Shown one piece after another: positions 36,522 to 43,917 of a DNA stretch of 64,000 bases. Below the pieces are notes generated by a model that saw nothing but the letters and a program-made list of their open reading frames with translations, had not been told where the DNA came from and made no database searches. A program made the translations under genes and the position numbers. How positions within the stretch are numbered: the stretch's first letter is position 1; each line of letters starts with the position of its first letter. This DNA comes from Thermomicrobiales bacterium (lineage in GTDB: Bacteria > Chloroflexota > Chloroflexia > Thermomicrobiales > CFX8). Where the stretch lies: NCBI GenBank assembly GCA_037045155.1, contig JBAOIG010000005.1, positions 186,001 through 250,000 on the forward strand, written 5' to 3'.

Positions 36522-36668
36522 CGCGCCTCGTCTCTCCCAGCGAAACTCGCGTCCCACGCCCCCAACAGACGTCGCAGCATACCGACAGTCACGTCGGGAC
36601 GCCACTTGTGTCCCACCGGACTTGCGCTATCATCGCCAGACGATTTTTCGGGCACTGGGGGACTACTG

Positions 36669-37937
36669 GTGACCAGAAGCGCCGGCACACAGCCAGAGGA
36701 GCCGGTCGAAAGCGCAGCCGGCACGCCCCGCGACGTGGCCCGCTTCGGCGCGCTCGAAGTCCCTGTTTTTCGCAACTACTTCTACGCCACGATCATCTCG
36801 AATATCGGCTCGTGGATGCAGATCCTCGCCCAGGGATGGCTGATTCTCCAGCTCACCAATTCACCGTTCTATCTCGGACTCGTGGGGCTCGTGCGCGCAG
36901 TGCCAACAATCGGGCTCTCGTTGGTTGGCGGAGTGCTCGCCGATCGCTTTTCGCGCACCCGGATCCTCATGGTAACTCAAGCTGGCATGGCGCTCTCGTC
37001 ACTGGTCATCGCGCTCCTCACCGTCAGTGGGCTCATCACCGTCTGGCATCTGCTCGTCATCTCGTTTGTCTCGTCGGTGTTTTTCGCCGTGGACAACCCC
37101 ACTCGTCAGGCGCTCGTCCCCGATCTTGTCGGGCGCGACCGCCTCACCAGCGCAATCGGGTTGAACTCAGCGGCATGGAACGCCGCCGCGATCATCGGCC
37201 CGTCCATCGCGGGCATTCTGATCGCCGCCGTCTCGATCTCCGGCGCGTTCTTTCTGAATGCGGCCAGCTATATCCCGGTGCTGATTGCCGTCGCAATAAT
37301 CCCGCCGCTCGAACGGCGCGCCCCGACCTCTCGCTCGATGATCAGGCAGCTCTCGGAGGGCCTTGGCTACATCCGGTCCGATCGAGCGATCTGGGGCATC
37401 CTGCTACTTATCGCCGTTCCCAGCATCGCTGCGCGTCCTTACACCCAGATGATGCCCGTCTTCGCCCGCGACATCCTTGGCCTCGGAGCAACGGGATTCG
37501 GCGTGCTCATGGCCGCCAGTGGCATCGGCGCGCTTGCCGGCGCGCTCATTACCGCCAGCCTCGGCGGATTCACCCGTCGGGGCTGGCTCCTCATTCTCGT
37601 CACCATCGCCCTCGGCGTGTCGCTGCTCGCCTTTTCGCAATCAACCTGGATCATCGCGTCAATCGGGCTCGTCATCGTCGTGGGCGGCACGTCGACGCTC
37701 ATGATGTCGCTGGCCAATACCCTCTTGCAGGGGATCGTCCCCGACACCATGCGTGGCCGGGTGATGAGTGTCTACACACTGATCGCGGGTGGTCTGATGC
37801 CCCTTGGCTCGATGATTCTCGGCAGCCTCGGTGAGTTCATCGGCGTGCCGCTCGCCGTCGGGCTCGGTGGCGTGATCACCACTATCGTCGCCCTCGTCTT
37901 CGTGCGCAGTCTTGATGACGTTCGCGGAGTCCGTTGA
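36669..37937 (+). CDS. MFS exporter (MFS_3 type)
   Basis: 422 residues. FRNYFYATIISNIGSWMQ start, GGVLADRFSRTRILM loop 2 motif, about 12 membrane helices, GTSTLMMSLANTLLQGIVPD late region. GTG start 36669 after GGGGGA. Shares layout with the divergent exporter at 35181 but only moderate sequence similarity. Substrate unknown. Confidence 0.9.
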   Translation: MTRSAGTQPEEPVESAAGTPRDVARFGALEVPVFRNYFYATIISNIGSWMQILAQGWLILQLTNSPFYLGLVGLVRAVPTIGLSLVGGVLADRFSRTRILMVTQAGMALSSLVIALLTVSGLITVWHLLVISFVSSVFFAVDNPTRQALVPDLVGRDRLTSAIGLNSAAWNAAAIIGPSIAGILIAAVSISGAFFLNAASYIPVLIAVAIIPPLERRAPTSRSMIRQLSEGLGYIRSDRAIWGILLLIAVPSIAARPYTQMMPVFARDILGLGATGFGVLMAASGIGALAGALITASLGGFTRRGWLLILVTIALGVSLLAFSQSTWIIASIGLVIVVGGTSTLMMSLANTLLQGIVPDTMRGRVMSVYTLIAGGLMPLGSMILGSLGEFIGVPLAVGLGGVITTIVALVFVRSLDDVRGVR

Positions 37938-37939
37938 GC

Positions 37940-38122
37940 CTAGCGGCCGAGTGCCAGGTAGAGGAGCGCAATGCAGCCGAGCGCCACAACCGTCATTGCC
38001 AGTCCTGTCAGGATGCCCCAGACGGCCGCCCGACGCCGGCTCTCGCGAACCATGGCATCTCGTGCCGTGCTCGAATCTGACTCCTCGACGCCCTGGCGGT
38101 CGCTTCGGGGTTGTTCGCCCAC
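37940..38122 (-). CDS. Small single-helix membrane protein
   Basis: 60 residues; charged N-terminal half then one membrane helix (VWGILTGLAMTVVALGCIAL). GTG start with TGAGGAG about 10 bp upstream. Ends 2 bp from the end of the convergent MFS gene. No family recognised. Confidence 0.5.
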   Translation of the reverse strand: MGEQPRSDRQGVEESDSSTARDAMVRESRRRAAVWGILTGLAMTVVALGCIALLYLALGR

Positions 38123-38181
38123 CCGTGTGGACTCCTCACGTTACTACGGCACGAAAACGGATTCGGAGAGAGCAGGATAAC

Positions 38182-38973
38182 ATGGATACACACGTGACCT
38201 CCCTCACCGTCCTCGACCTCGGCCGCGCCGATATCGACATGGGGGTCGTCATGGCCCCCGGCGACCTCGACGGCGTCTGGGCCGTCTGCGCCTTCCCGGG
38301 CTATCTCGTCGAGCTCACCGATGGCCGGCGCGTCCTCATAGACACCGGTCCAAATCGGCGCCACATAGACGAACCGATGTATGAGTTCCGCGGAACCGAG
38401 TTCGGCAAGCACCTCGTCCCCCGCCTCGCCGCCGTCGATGATTTGCGGAACCGCCTTGGCGAGCTTGGCTATGCCGAGGCCGACATCGACATCGTTGTCC
38501 TCACCCATAACCACTTCGACCACGCCGGAAATGTCGCCGATTTCCCCGACGCCGAGATCATCATCCACCGCGCCGACTACGAGATCGGCCTCGACCATGC
38601 CCGGAATGGCCGGCCCGGCGGGATCCCCGAGACCAGTCTGGATGGCCGCCCGCTCAACTACCGAATCATCGACGGTGACGAGCAGATCGTGCCCGGACTG
38701 ACTCTCCTCCACACCCCCGGCCACAGCCCCGGTCACCTGTCGGTCGCGATCGAGCTCCCGGAAACCGGCCTCGTCATCCTCGCGATCGACGCGATCTACT
38801 CACGGTTCAACCGCGAACGCGGCAACTACAAGATCGGGGCAGATCCCGCCGCGAGCACGCGATCGGCCGCCCGCCTGATCGCCCTCGCCGAATCCCGCGA
38901 TGCCCTCCTGATCTACGGCCACGACCCCGACCAATGGCCTACGCTCCGCCACGCGCCCGACCACTATTGCTAA
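38182..38973 (+). CDS. Metallo-beta-lactamase-fold hydrolase (AHL-lactonase-like)
   Basis: 263 residues. Zinc motif HNHFDHAGN (HxHxDH), then H in LLHTPGHSPGHLS and D in AIDAIYS, final H in IYGHDPDQW. Pattern fits N-acyl-homoserine-lactonase-like enzymes (AiiA/AttM group), but this fold has many substrates. ATG after AGCAGGATAAC. Stand-alone gene. Confidence 0.9.
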   Translation: MDTHVTSLTVLDLGRADIDMGVVMAPGDLDGVWAVCAFPGYLVELTDGRRVLIDTGPNRRHIDEPMYEFRGTEFGKHLVPRLAAVDDLRNRLGELGYAEADIDIVVLTHNHFDHAGNVADFPDAEIIIHRADYEIGLDHARNGRPGGIPETSLDGRPLNYRIIDGDEQIVPGLTLLHTPGHSPGHLSVAIELPETGLVILAIDAIYSRFNRERGNYKIGADPAASTRSAARLIALAESRDALLIYGHDPDQWPTLRHAPDHYC

Positions 38974-39052
38974 GGAATGAAGGCGTCAGTGATCGGATGT
39001 CTCGACTGCTCGACAGGGCGAACCTTGTGTTCGCCCTCGACGGCTCGAACAC

Positions 39053-40276
39053 TCAGGCGCTTCGTTCCCATACGCCGACAATCCCGGCTTCCGTCAGCCG
39101 TCGCGCCTCGTCCGCACCGATCCCGATCTCGTCCAGAATCTCCACGCTATGCTGCCCCAACACGGGCGGCGCTTCTCGCACTGCTCCCGGAGTCGCGCTC
39201 AGCTTCACCGGCAGGCCCAGCAGATGCAGCAATCCCGCTGTGGGATGCTCGATCTCGACGACCATCTCACGGTGGCGCACCTGCGGGTGGTCGAGCGCCT
39301 CGTCCACGCCGAGGATCGGCCCACACGGCACGCCAGCGTCGTTGAGGATCTCCTCCCAGTCCGCCGAGGATTTTGCCTGTAGCTTCGCGCTGATCAGGTC
39401 GGCAAGCTCCAGCCGATTCGCGTGCCGGCCGCCATTCGTCGTGAAGCGCTCGTCTTCCAGCAGCTCTGGCGCGCCGATGGTCTTGCACAGCAGCGGCCAG
39501 CGCTTATCGCCAGTGCCGCCGATCGTCACGTAGCCGTCCTTCGTCCGGAACACTCCGTAGGGCGCATTGATCGGGTGGTGGTTGCCGGCCGGCGGTGGCA
39601 CATCGCCGCCGTTCAGATAGCGCGTCGCCTGAAACGCCAGCGCCCCGACCATGCTCTCCAGCAACGATGTCTCGACCCGCTGCCCGCGTCCTGTTCGCTC
39701 GCGCGCCTGCAAGGCCGCCAGCACGCCATAGGCGCCGAACAGCCCCGTCAGCAGGTCGGCAATCGGGATGCCTACCCGCGTCGGCTCGCCACCCTCAAAG
39801 CCGGTGATGCTCATCAGCCCGGAGACGCCCTGGATGATCTGGTCCAGACCCGGCCGGCTCGCGTACGGTCCGTCTTTGCCGAAGCCAGAGATCGAGCAGT
39901 AGATGATGCCCGGGTTCGTCTCGGCGACAGTCTCGTAACCGATCTCCAACGCCTCCATCACCCCTGGTCGGAAGTTCTCGACCACCACGTCAGCAGTCGC
40001 GGCCAGCTTGCGGAAGATCGCCTGCCCCTCTGGCCGCTTCAGATCGAGCGCCAGTGAACGCTTGTTGCGGTTGGCTGCAAGGAAGAACGCGCTCTCGCCG
40101 TTGAAGAACGGCGGCCCGCTCGACCGAGCGTCCTCGCCCTTGCCCGGATTCTCGATCTTGATCACGTCTGCGCCGAGATCGCCCAGCCACATTGCCGCGG
40201 TTGGCCCAGCCAGATGCCGGCCCAGGTCGATCACCCGAATGCCAGACAGCGGCATCATCCCCTCCCCATCAGCCAT
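39053..40276 (-). CDS. CaiB/BaiF family (class III) CoA-transferase
   Basis: 407 residues. N-terminal GIRVIDLGRHLAGPTAAMWLGDLGADVIK, and the active-site Asp in RPGLDQIIQGVSGLMS (near 144). Moves CoA between carboxylic acids. Start ATG 40276 lies 2 bp after the enoyl-CoA hydratase stop; SD GGAAGGG is within the end of that gene. The pair suggests catabolism of a carboxylic acid such as a carnitine- or 2-methyl acid-type substrate, which is inferred. Confidence 0.93.
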   Translation of the reverse strand: MADGEGMMPLSGIRVIDLGRHLAGPTAAMWLGDLGADVIKIENPGKGEDARSSGPPFFNGESAFFLAANRNKRSLALDLKRPEGQAIFRKLAATADVVVENFRPGVMEALEIGYETVAETNPGIIYCSISGFGKDGPYASRPGLDQIIQGVSGLMSITGFEGGEPTRVGIPIADLLTGLFGAYGVLAALQARERTGRGQRVETSLLESMVGALAFQATRYLNGGDVPPPAGNHHPINAPYGVFRTKDGYVTIGGTGDKRWPLLCKTIGAPELLEDERFTTNGGRHANRLELADLISAKLQAKSSADWEEILNDAGVPCGPILGVDEALDHPQVRHREMVVEIEHPTAGLLHLLGLPVKLSATPGAVREAPPVLGQHSVEILDEIGIGADEARRLTEAGIVGVWERSA

Positions 40277-40278
40277 GT

Positions 40279-41073
40279 CTAGCGCCCCTTCCAGTCCGGC
40301 TTGCGCTTCTCCAGGAAGGCATCGACGCCCTCTTTGAAGTCCTCACTCATGTAGGCCCGCACCATGAGATCGGTGTCGCGTGGCGGGCGGCGCGAGTGCA
40401 GCACCCGACGCACTGATTCCTTCGTGACCTGCAACGTGATCGGCGCGTGTCCGGCGATCTTCTCCGCCAGCGCGCTCACTCGCTCCTGGAACTCCTCCGG
40501 CGCGACGATCTCGTTCACCAACCCGATCGCCTGCGCCTGCTCGGCGGTCACCATGTCGGCGGTAAAGATGATCGCCTTCGCGCGCGCCGGCCCGACCAGA
40601 TCCACCAACCGCGCGTAGCCGCTCATCGACAGTGCGTTGCCCAGTGTCCGCGCAATCGGCACCCCGAACTTCGCGTCCGGAGTGCAGACCCGCAGGTCAC
40701 AGGTCAGCGCGATCTGCGCGCCGCCGCCGACCGCGTAGCCACGCACCGCTGCGATCGTCGGTCGCGCCAGCGATTCCAGACGCGCCAGAGCTCCCTCGAT
40801 CCGCGCCTCGTAGTCGATCGCGTCCTGAGGCCCCGAGAACGCGCGGAACTGGCTGATGTCGGTCCCGGCAACGAACGCCTTCTCCCCCGCTCCAGTCAAT
40901 ACCAGCACGCGGATCTCCGGGTCGGCCTCCACCTCGTCGCAGATGCTCGCCAGCCGGTCATACATCGCGAACGTCATCGCGTTGCGCGCCTCGGGTCGGT
41001 TGAACGTCACCCAGGCCACCCGCCCGCGTCGCTCGAACAACACGTCCTTCGTCACGTCCGTCGCTGTGTCCAC
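40279..41073 (-). CDS. Enoyl-CoA hydratase/isomerase family protein
   Basis: 264 residues with crotonase features: oxyanion loops AGTDISQFR and VRGYAVGGGAQIALTCDLRV. The usual catalytic Glu regions read PIARTLGNALSMSG, so one Glu is not conserved and simple hydration is uncertain. GTG start after GAGGGGG. Forms a two-gene operon with the CoA-transferase. Confidence 0.9.
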   Translation of the reverse strand: MDTATDVTKDVLFERRGRVAWVTFNRPEARNAMTFAMYDRLASICDEVEADPEIRVLVLTGAGEKAFVAGTDISQFRAFSGPQDAIDYEARIEGALARLESLARPTIAAVRGYAVGGGAQIALTCDLRVCTPDAKFGVPIARTLGNALSMSGYARLVDLVGPARAKAIIFTADMVTAEQAQAIGLVNEIVAPEEFQERVSALAEKIAGHAPITLQVTKESVRRVLHSRRPPRDTDLMVRAYMSEDFKEGVDAFLEKRKPDWKGR

Positions 41074-41167
41074 GCTACCCCCTCATGTCTGCTCGTCACC
41101 ACGATCTCATGTCCCCGGCTCACGGCATCCTAGCGCCCCTCTCGCCCAACCCGCAACGAACCACGCC

Positions 41168-41197
41168 TTGCAGTTCCTTTCCGCTCCGTGCTAGAGT
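41168..41197 (+). promoter_or_regulatory. Promoter candidate for the ABC-F gene
   Basis: TTGCAG (41168-41173), 18-bp spacer, TAGAGT (41192-41197). Predicted leader of about 135 nt contains the inverted repeat described next. Confidence 0.4.
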
Positions 41198-41258
41198 CCC
41201 AGACTGACGCGGCCATGCGTCTACGACCCAGTCTCAGGAGCCACTCCCTTGACCACGG

Positions 41259-41334
41259 ACCTGTAACCACAGCACACCTTGGGCCGGCCAGCGCCGGTTC
41301 CCATCGTCCATCGCTTCTCGATGAGGTTACAGGT
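41259..41334 (+). promoter_or_regulatory. Long-range inverted repeat over the ABC-F ribosome binding site
   Basis: ACCTGTAACC (41259-41268) is perfectly complementary to GGTTACAGGT (41325-41334), which ends 5 bp before the ATG and includes the purine-rich GAGGTTACAGG. Pairing would hide the ribosome binding site, as in translational attenuation leaders of resistance ABC-F genes. Regulation is inferred. Confidence 0.55.
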
Positions 41335-41339
41335 GCACC

Positions 41340-43046
41340 ATGCTGCTCAGTGTCTCGCGGGTCTCAAAGACCTTCGGCCCAGTGTCCGTTCTCGACAACA
41401 TCTCCTTTGTCGTCAACAACGGTGATCGTCTCGGTCTCGTCGGCGCCAACGGCGCTGGCAAGTCCACGCTGCTCCGAATCATCACGGGTGAGATCCTGCC
41501 GGATAGTGGCGAGATCCTCATTCCTGATAGCGTCGTCGCCGGCTACCTCGCCCAGCAACCACCCGACCTCCCCGGCGCGACCGTCGATGATCTCGTCTAC
41601 GAAGTCATCGGCGCGCTACGCCAGATCGAGAGCCGGCTACGCGAGATCGAGGCGATGCTTGCCGAGGGCATCGACGAGGTCGACACGCTGCTCGATGAGT
41701 ATGGACATCTCCAGGAACGATTCGAGCGCCAAGGTGGCTACGAGCTGGACCACCGGATCGAGATCGTCTTCGCCGGCCTCGGCCTCGCCGATCTGTCGCG
41801 CGAGCGGCCCTTCGTCACCCTCTCCGGTGGCGAACAGGAGCGCGTCCTGCTCGCCACGCTGCTGCTGCAATCCCCCGACCTGCTGTTGCTGGACGAGCCA
41901 ACCAACCACCTCGACTTCGCTGCGCTGGGTTGGCTCGAGTCATACCTGGCGGGGTATGCGGGTGGCATCGTCGCCGCTTCCCACGACCGCGCCTTTCTGA
42001 ATCACACGGCTACCCGCATCGTCGAGATCGACGAACGCACCCACACCGCTACCGAATATGCGGGCAACTATGCTGCCTACGAGCGCGAGCGCGAACGCCA
42101 GCAAGCCGCCTGGCTCGCTGAATTCGAGACTCAGCAGGAGGAGATTCGCGAGCTACGCCGGGCGATCCGGCTCACCGGACGCAAGGTCGCTCATAATCGC
42201 GCCCCGCGAGATCCCGCAAAGATGGCCTATGACTTCAAGGGTGGCCGGGTAGACACCGCGGTCGCCCGCAACGTCCACGCCGCCGAAGAGCGGCTGCGCC
42301 GAATCGAGGCCGATCCGGTCTCCAGGCCACCCAGCGCGCTCCGTATCCTGCCCTCATTCGACGTCGCCGAGGCGCGAAGCGCCGAAATCATCTCTGTCGC
42401 CAGCCTCACCCAATCCTGGGACGGTGACGTCGTACTCGATGACGTCTCATTCGTCATCGGGTCGGGAGAGCGAATCGTCCTTGTCGGGCCAAACGGCGCC
42501 GGTAAGTCCACTTTGCTGAATATCATTGCCGGCCGGCTTCAGCCGACGACGGGTGACGTTCACGTCGCGCGCGGCATCCATCTCGGTTATCTCGATCAGT
42601 CCGCCGACATACCCGGCCAGTCTGGCACAGTCCTCGACGCCTACCGGCAGGGGCTCGGACTCCATGGCCAGGACGCGATTGACGAGCTGATCCGCTATGG
42701 ACTGTTCACAATCGAAGATCTTGCCAGGCCGGTGTCTGTCCTCAGCGCCGGCCAGCGCCGAAAGCTCCAGATCGCCCGCCTCCTTGCCGAGCAACCGGCC
42801 GTCCTCCTGCTCGACGAGCCAACGAACCACCTCAGCTTCGACGTCCTCACGAAGCTCGAACACGCCCTCGCCGAATATCCCGGACCGATCCTGGCAGCTT
42901 CCCACGACCGCTGGTTCATCGAGCGATTTGCTGGACGTCTCTGGGAGGTTCGTGATGGCCGTATCGTCGTCCATCACGGCTCGCCGGCCGACGCGCTCGA
43001 ACATCTCAGCAAAGCGATGCCCGCGTCCAGCATGGATGTATCATGA
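41340..43046 (+). CDS. ABC-F family ATPase
   Basis: 568 residues, two ABC domains and no membrane segment. Walker A GANGAGKST (near 38) and GPNGAGKST (near 385); signatures LSGGEQERV and LSAGQRRKL; DEPTNHL in both halves. The linker (about 245-320) is charged and helical, the ribosome-contacting P-site tip segment of ABC-F proteins. Members act in translation rescue or antibiotic resistance. Class cannot be fixed here; the leader repeat favours inducible control. Confidence 0.93.
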   Translation: MLLSVSRVSKTFGPVSVLDNISFVVNNGDRLGLVGANGAGKSTLLRIITGEILPDSGEILIPDSVVAGYLAQQPPDLPGATVDDLVYEVIGALRQIESRLREIEAMLAEGIDEVDTLLDEYGHLQERFERQGGYELDHRIEIVFAGLGLADLSRERPFVTLSGGEQERVLLATLLLQSPDLLLLDEPTNHLDFAALGWLESYLAGYAGGIVAASHDRAFLNHTATRIVEIDERTHTATEYAGNYAAYERERERQQAAWLAEFETQQEEIRELRRAIRLTGRKVAHNRAPRDPAKMAYDFKGGRVDTAVARNVHAAEERLRRIEADPVSRPPSALRILPSFDVAEARSAEIISVASLTQSWDGDVVLDDVSFVIGSGERIVLVGPNGAGKSTLLNIIAGRLQPTTGDVHVARGIHLGYLDQSADIPGQSGTVLDAYRQGLGLHGQDAIDELIRYGLFTIEDLARPVSVLSAGQRRKLQIARLLAEQPAVLLLDEPTNHLSFDVLTKLEHALAEYPGPILAASHDRWFIERFAGRLWEVRDGRIVVHHGSPADALEHLSKAMPASSMDVS

Positions 43047-43104
43047 CGACTGGTCGCCGGGTGGGCCGTGACCGGGCCGAGGGATGCAGCAGGAACGACG
43101 AGTG

Positions 43105-43767
43105 ATGACCGATTCGACGAAGCATGGTCTGTCGATTGCCGACATGCGCCGCGAGTACCGCGAGCCGGGGTTCGACGATATCGACGTGAACCCCGACCCC
43201 TTCCGTCAGTTCGAAGCCTGGTTTCAGGACGCTGTCGACGCAAGTGTCATCGAATCGAACGCGATGATCCTCGCGACGGCAACGCCCGACGGCCGGCCTT
43301 CCGTCCGTGTCGTCTTGCTGAAAGGCATGGACGAAGACGGCTTCATCTTCTTCACCAATTACGATAGCCGCAAGGGCGCCGAGCTGGAAGCTAACCCGCG
43401 CGCCGCGCTACTGTTCTACTGGCCCGAGCTCACTCGTCAGATCCGCGTCGAGGGCCGTATCGAGCAGGTCAGCCGCAGGGAGTCCGCGGAATACTTTCAC
43501 TCGCGCGCCCACCTGAGCCAGCTTGGCGCATGGGCGTCCCGGCAGAGCAGCGTCATACCCTCCCGCACGTACCTCGAAGAGCGCATGGCCACGCTGGTCG
43601 AGCAGTACGACGGCCGGGAAGTCCCGCTCCCGGCATTCTGGGGCGGCTATCGGTTGACACCCGAGACGTTCGAGTTCTGGCACGGCCGCCCGAATCGTCT
43701 CCACGATCGTCTCCAGTATGGCCGCCAGCTCGACGACTCCTGGGAAATCGAGCGTCTCTCTCCCTGA
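43105..43767 (+). CDS. pdxH: Pyridoxamine 5'-phosphate oxidase
   Basis: 220 residues. Substrate/FMN motifs: RVVLLKGMDEDGFIFFTNY, SRKGAELEANP, YFHSRAHLSQLGAWASRQS and, at the C terminus, FWHGRPNRLHDRLQY and WEIERLSP. Makes pyridoxal phosphate with FMN and oxygen. ATG 43105 chosen with GCAGGAAC upstream; 43084 is possible. Confidence 0.96.
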   Translation: MTDSTKHGLSIADMRREYREPGFDDIDVNPDPFRQFEAWFQDAVDASVIESNAMILATATPDGRPSVRVVLLKGMDEDGFIFFTNYDSRKGAELEANPRAALLFYWPELTRQIRVEGRIEQVSRRESAEYFHSRAHLSQLGAWASRQSSVIPSRTYLEERMATLVEQYDGREVPLPAFWGGYRLTPETFEFWHGRPNRLHDRLQYGRQLDDSWEIERLSP

Positions 43768-43774
43768 CGGGATT

Positions 43775-43811
43775 GTCGTGGTGGCGATCGAACCAACGGA
43801 GCCACCACGAC
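43775..43811. terminator. Bidirectional hairpin after pdxH
   Basis: 11-bp perfect inverted repeat GTCGTGGTGGC / GCCACCACGAC with a 15-nt loop, 8 bp after the pdxH stop and between convergent genes. Confidence 0.65.
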
Positions 43812-43917
43812 TACTGTTCTCCTCCGCCGATAGGCAGCGGGCGCAAGGGGCGACGAAACGCCCCCGTGGCTCGACTCCGCCACACTGCGAGGCCGCTGAG
43901 TTCCCCGAGAGGGGGCG

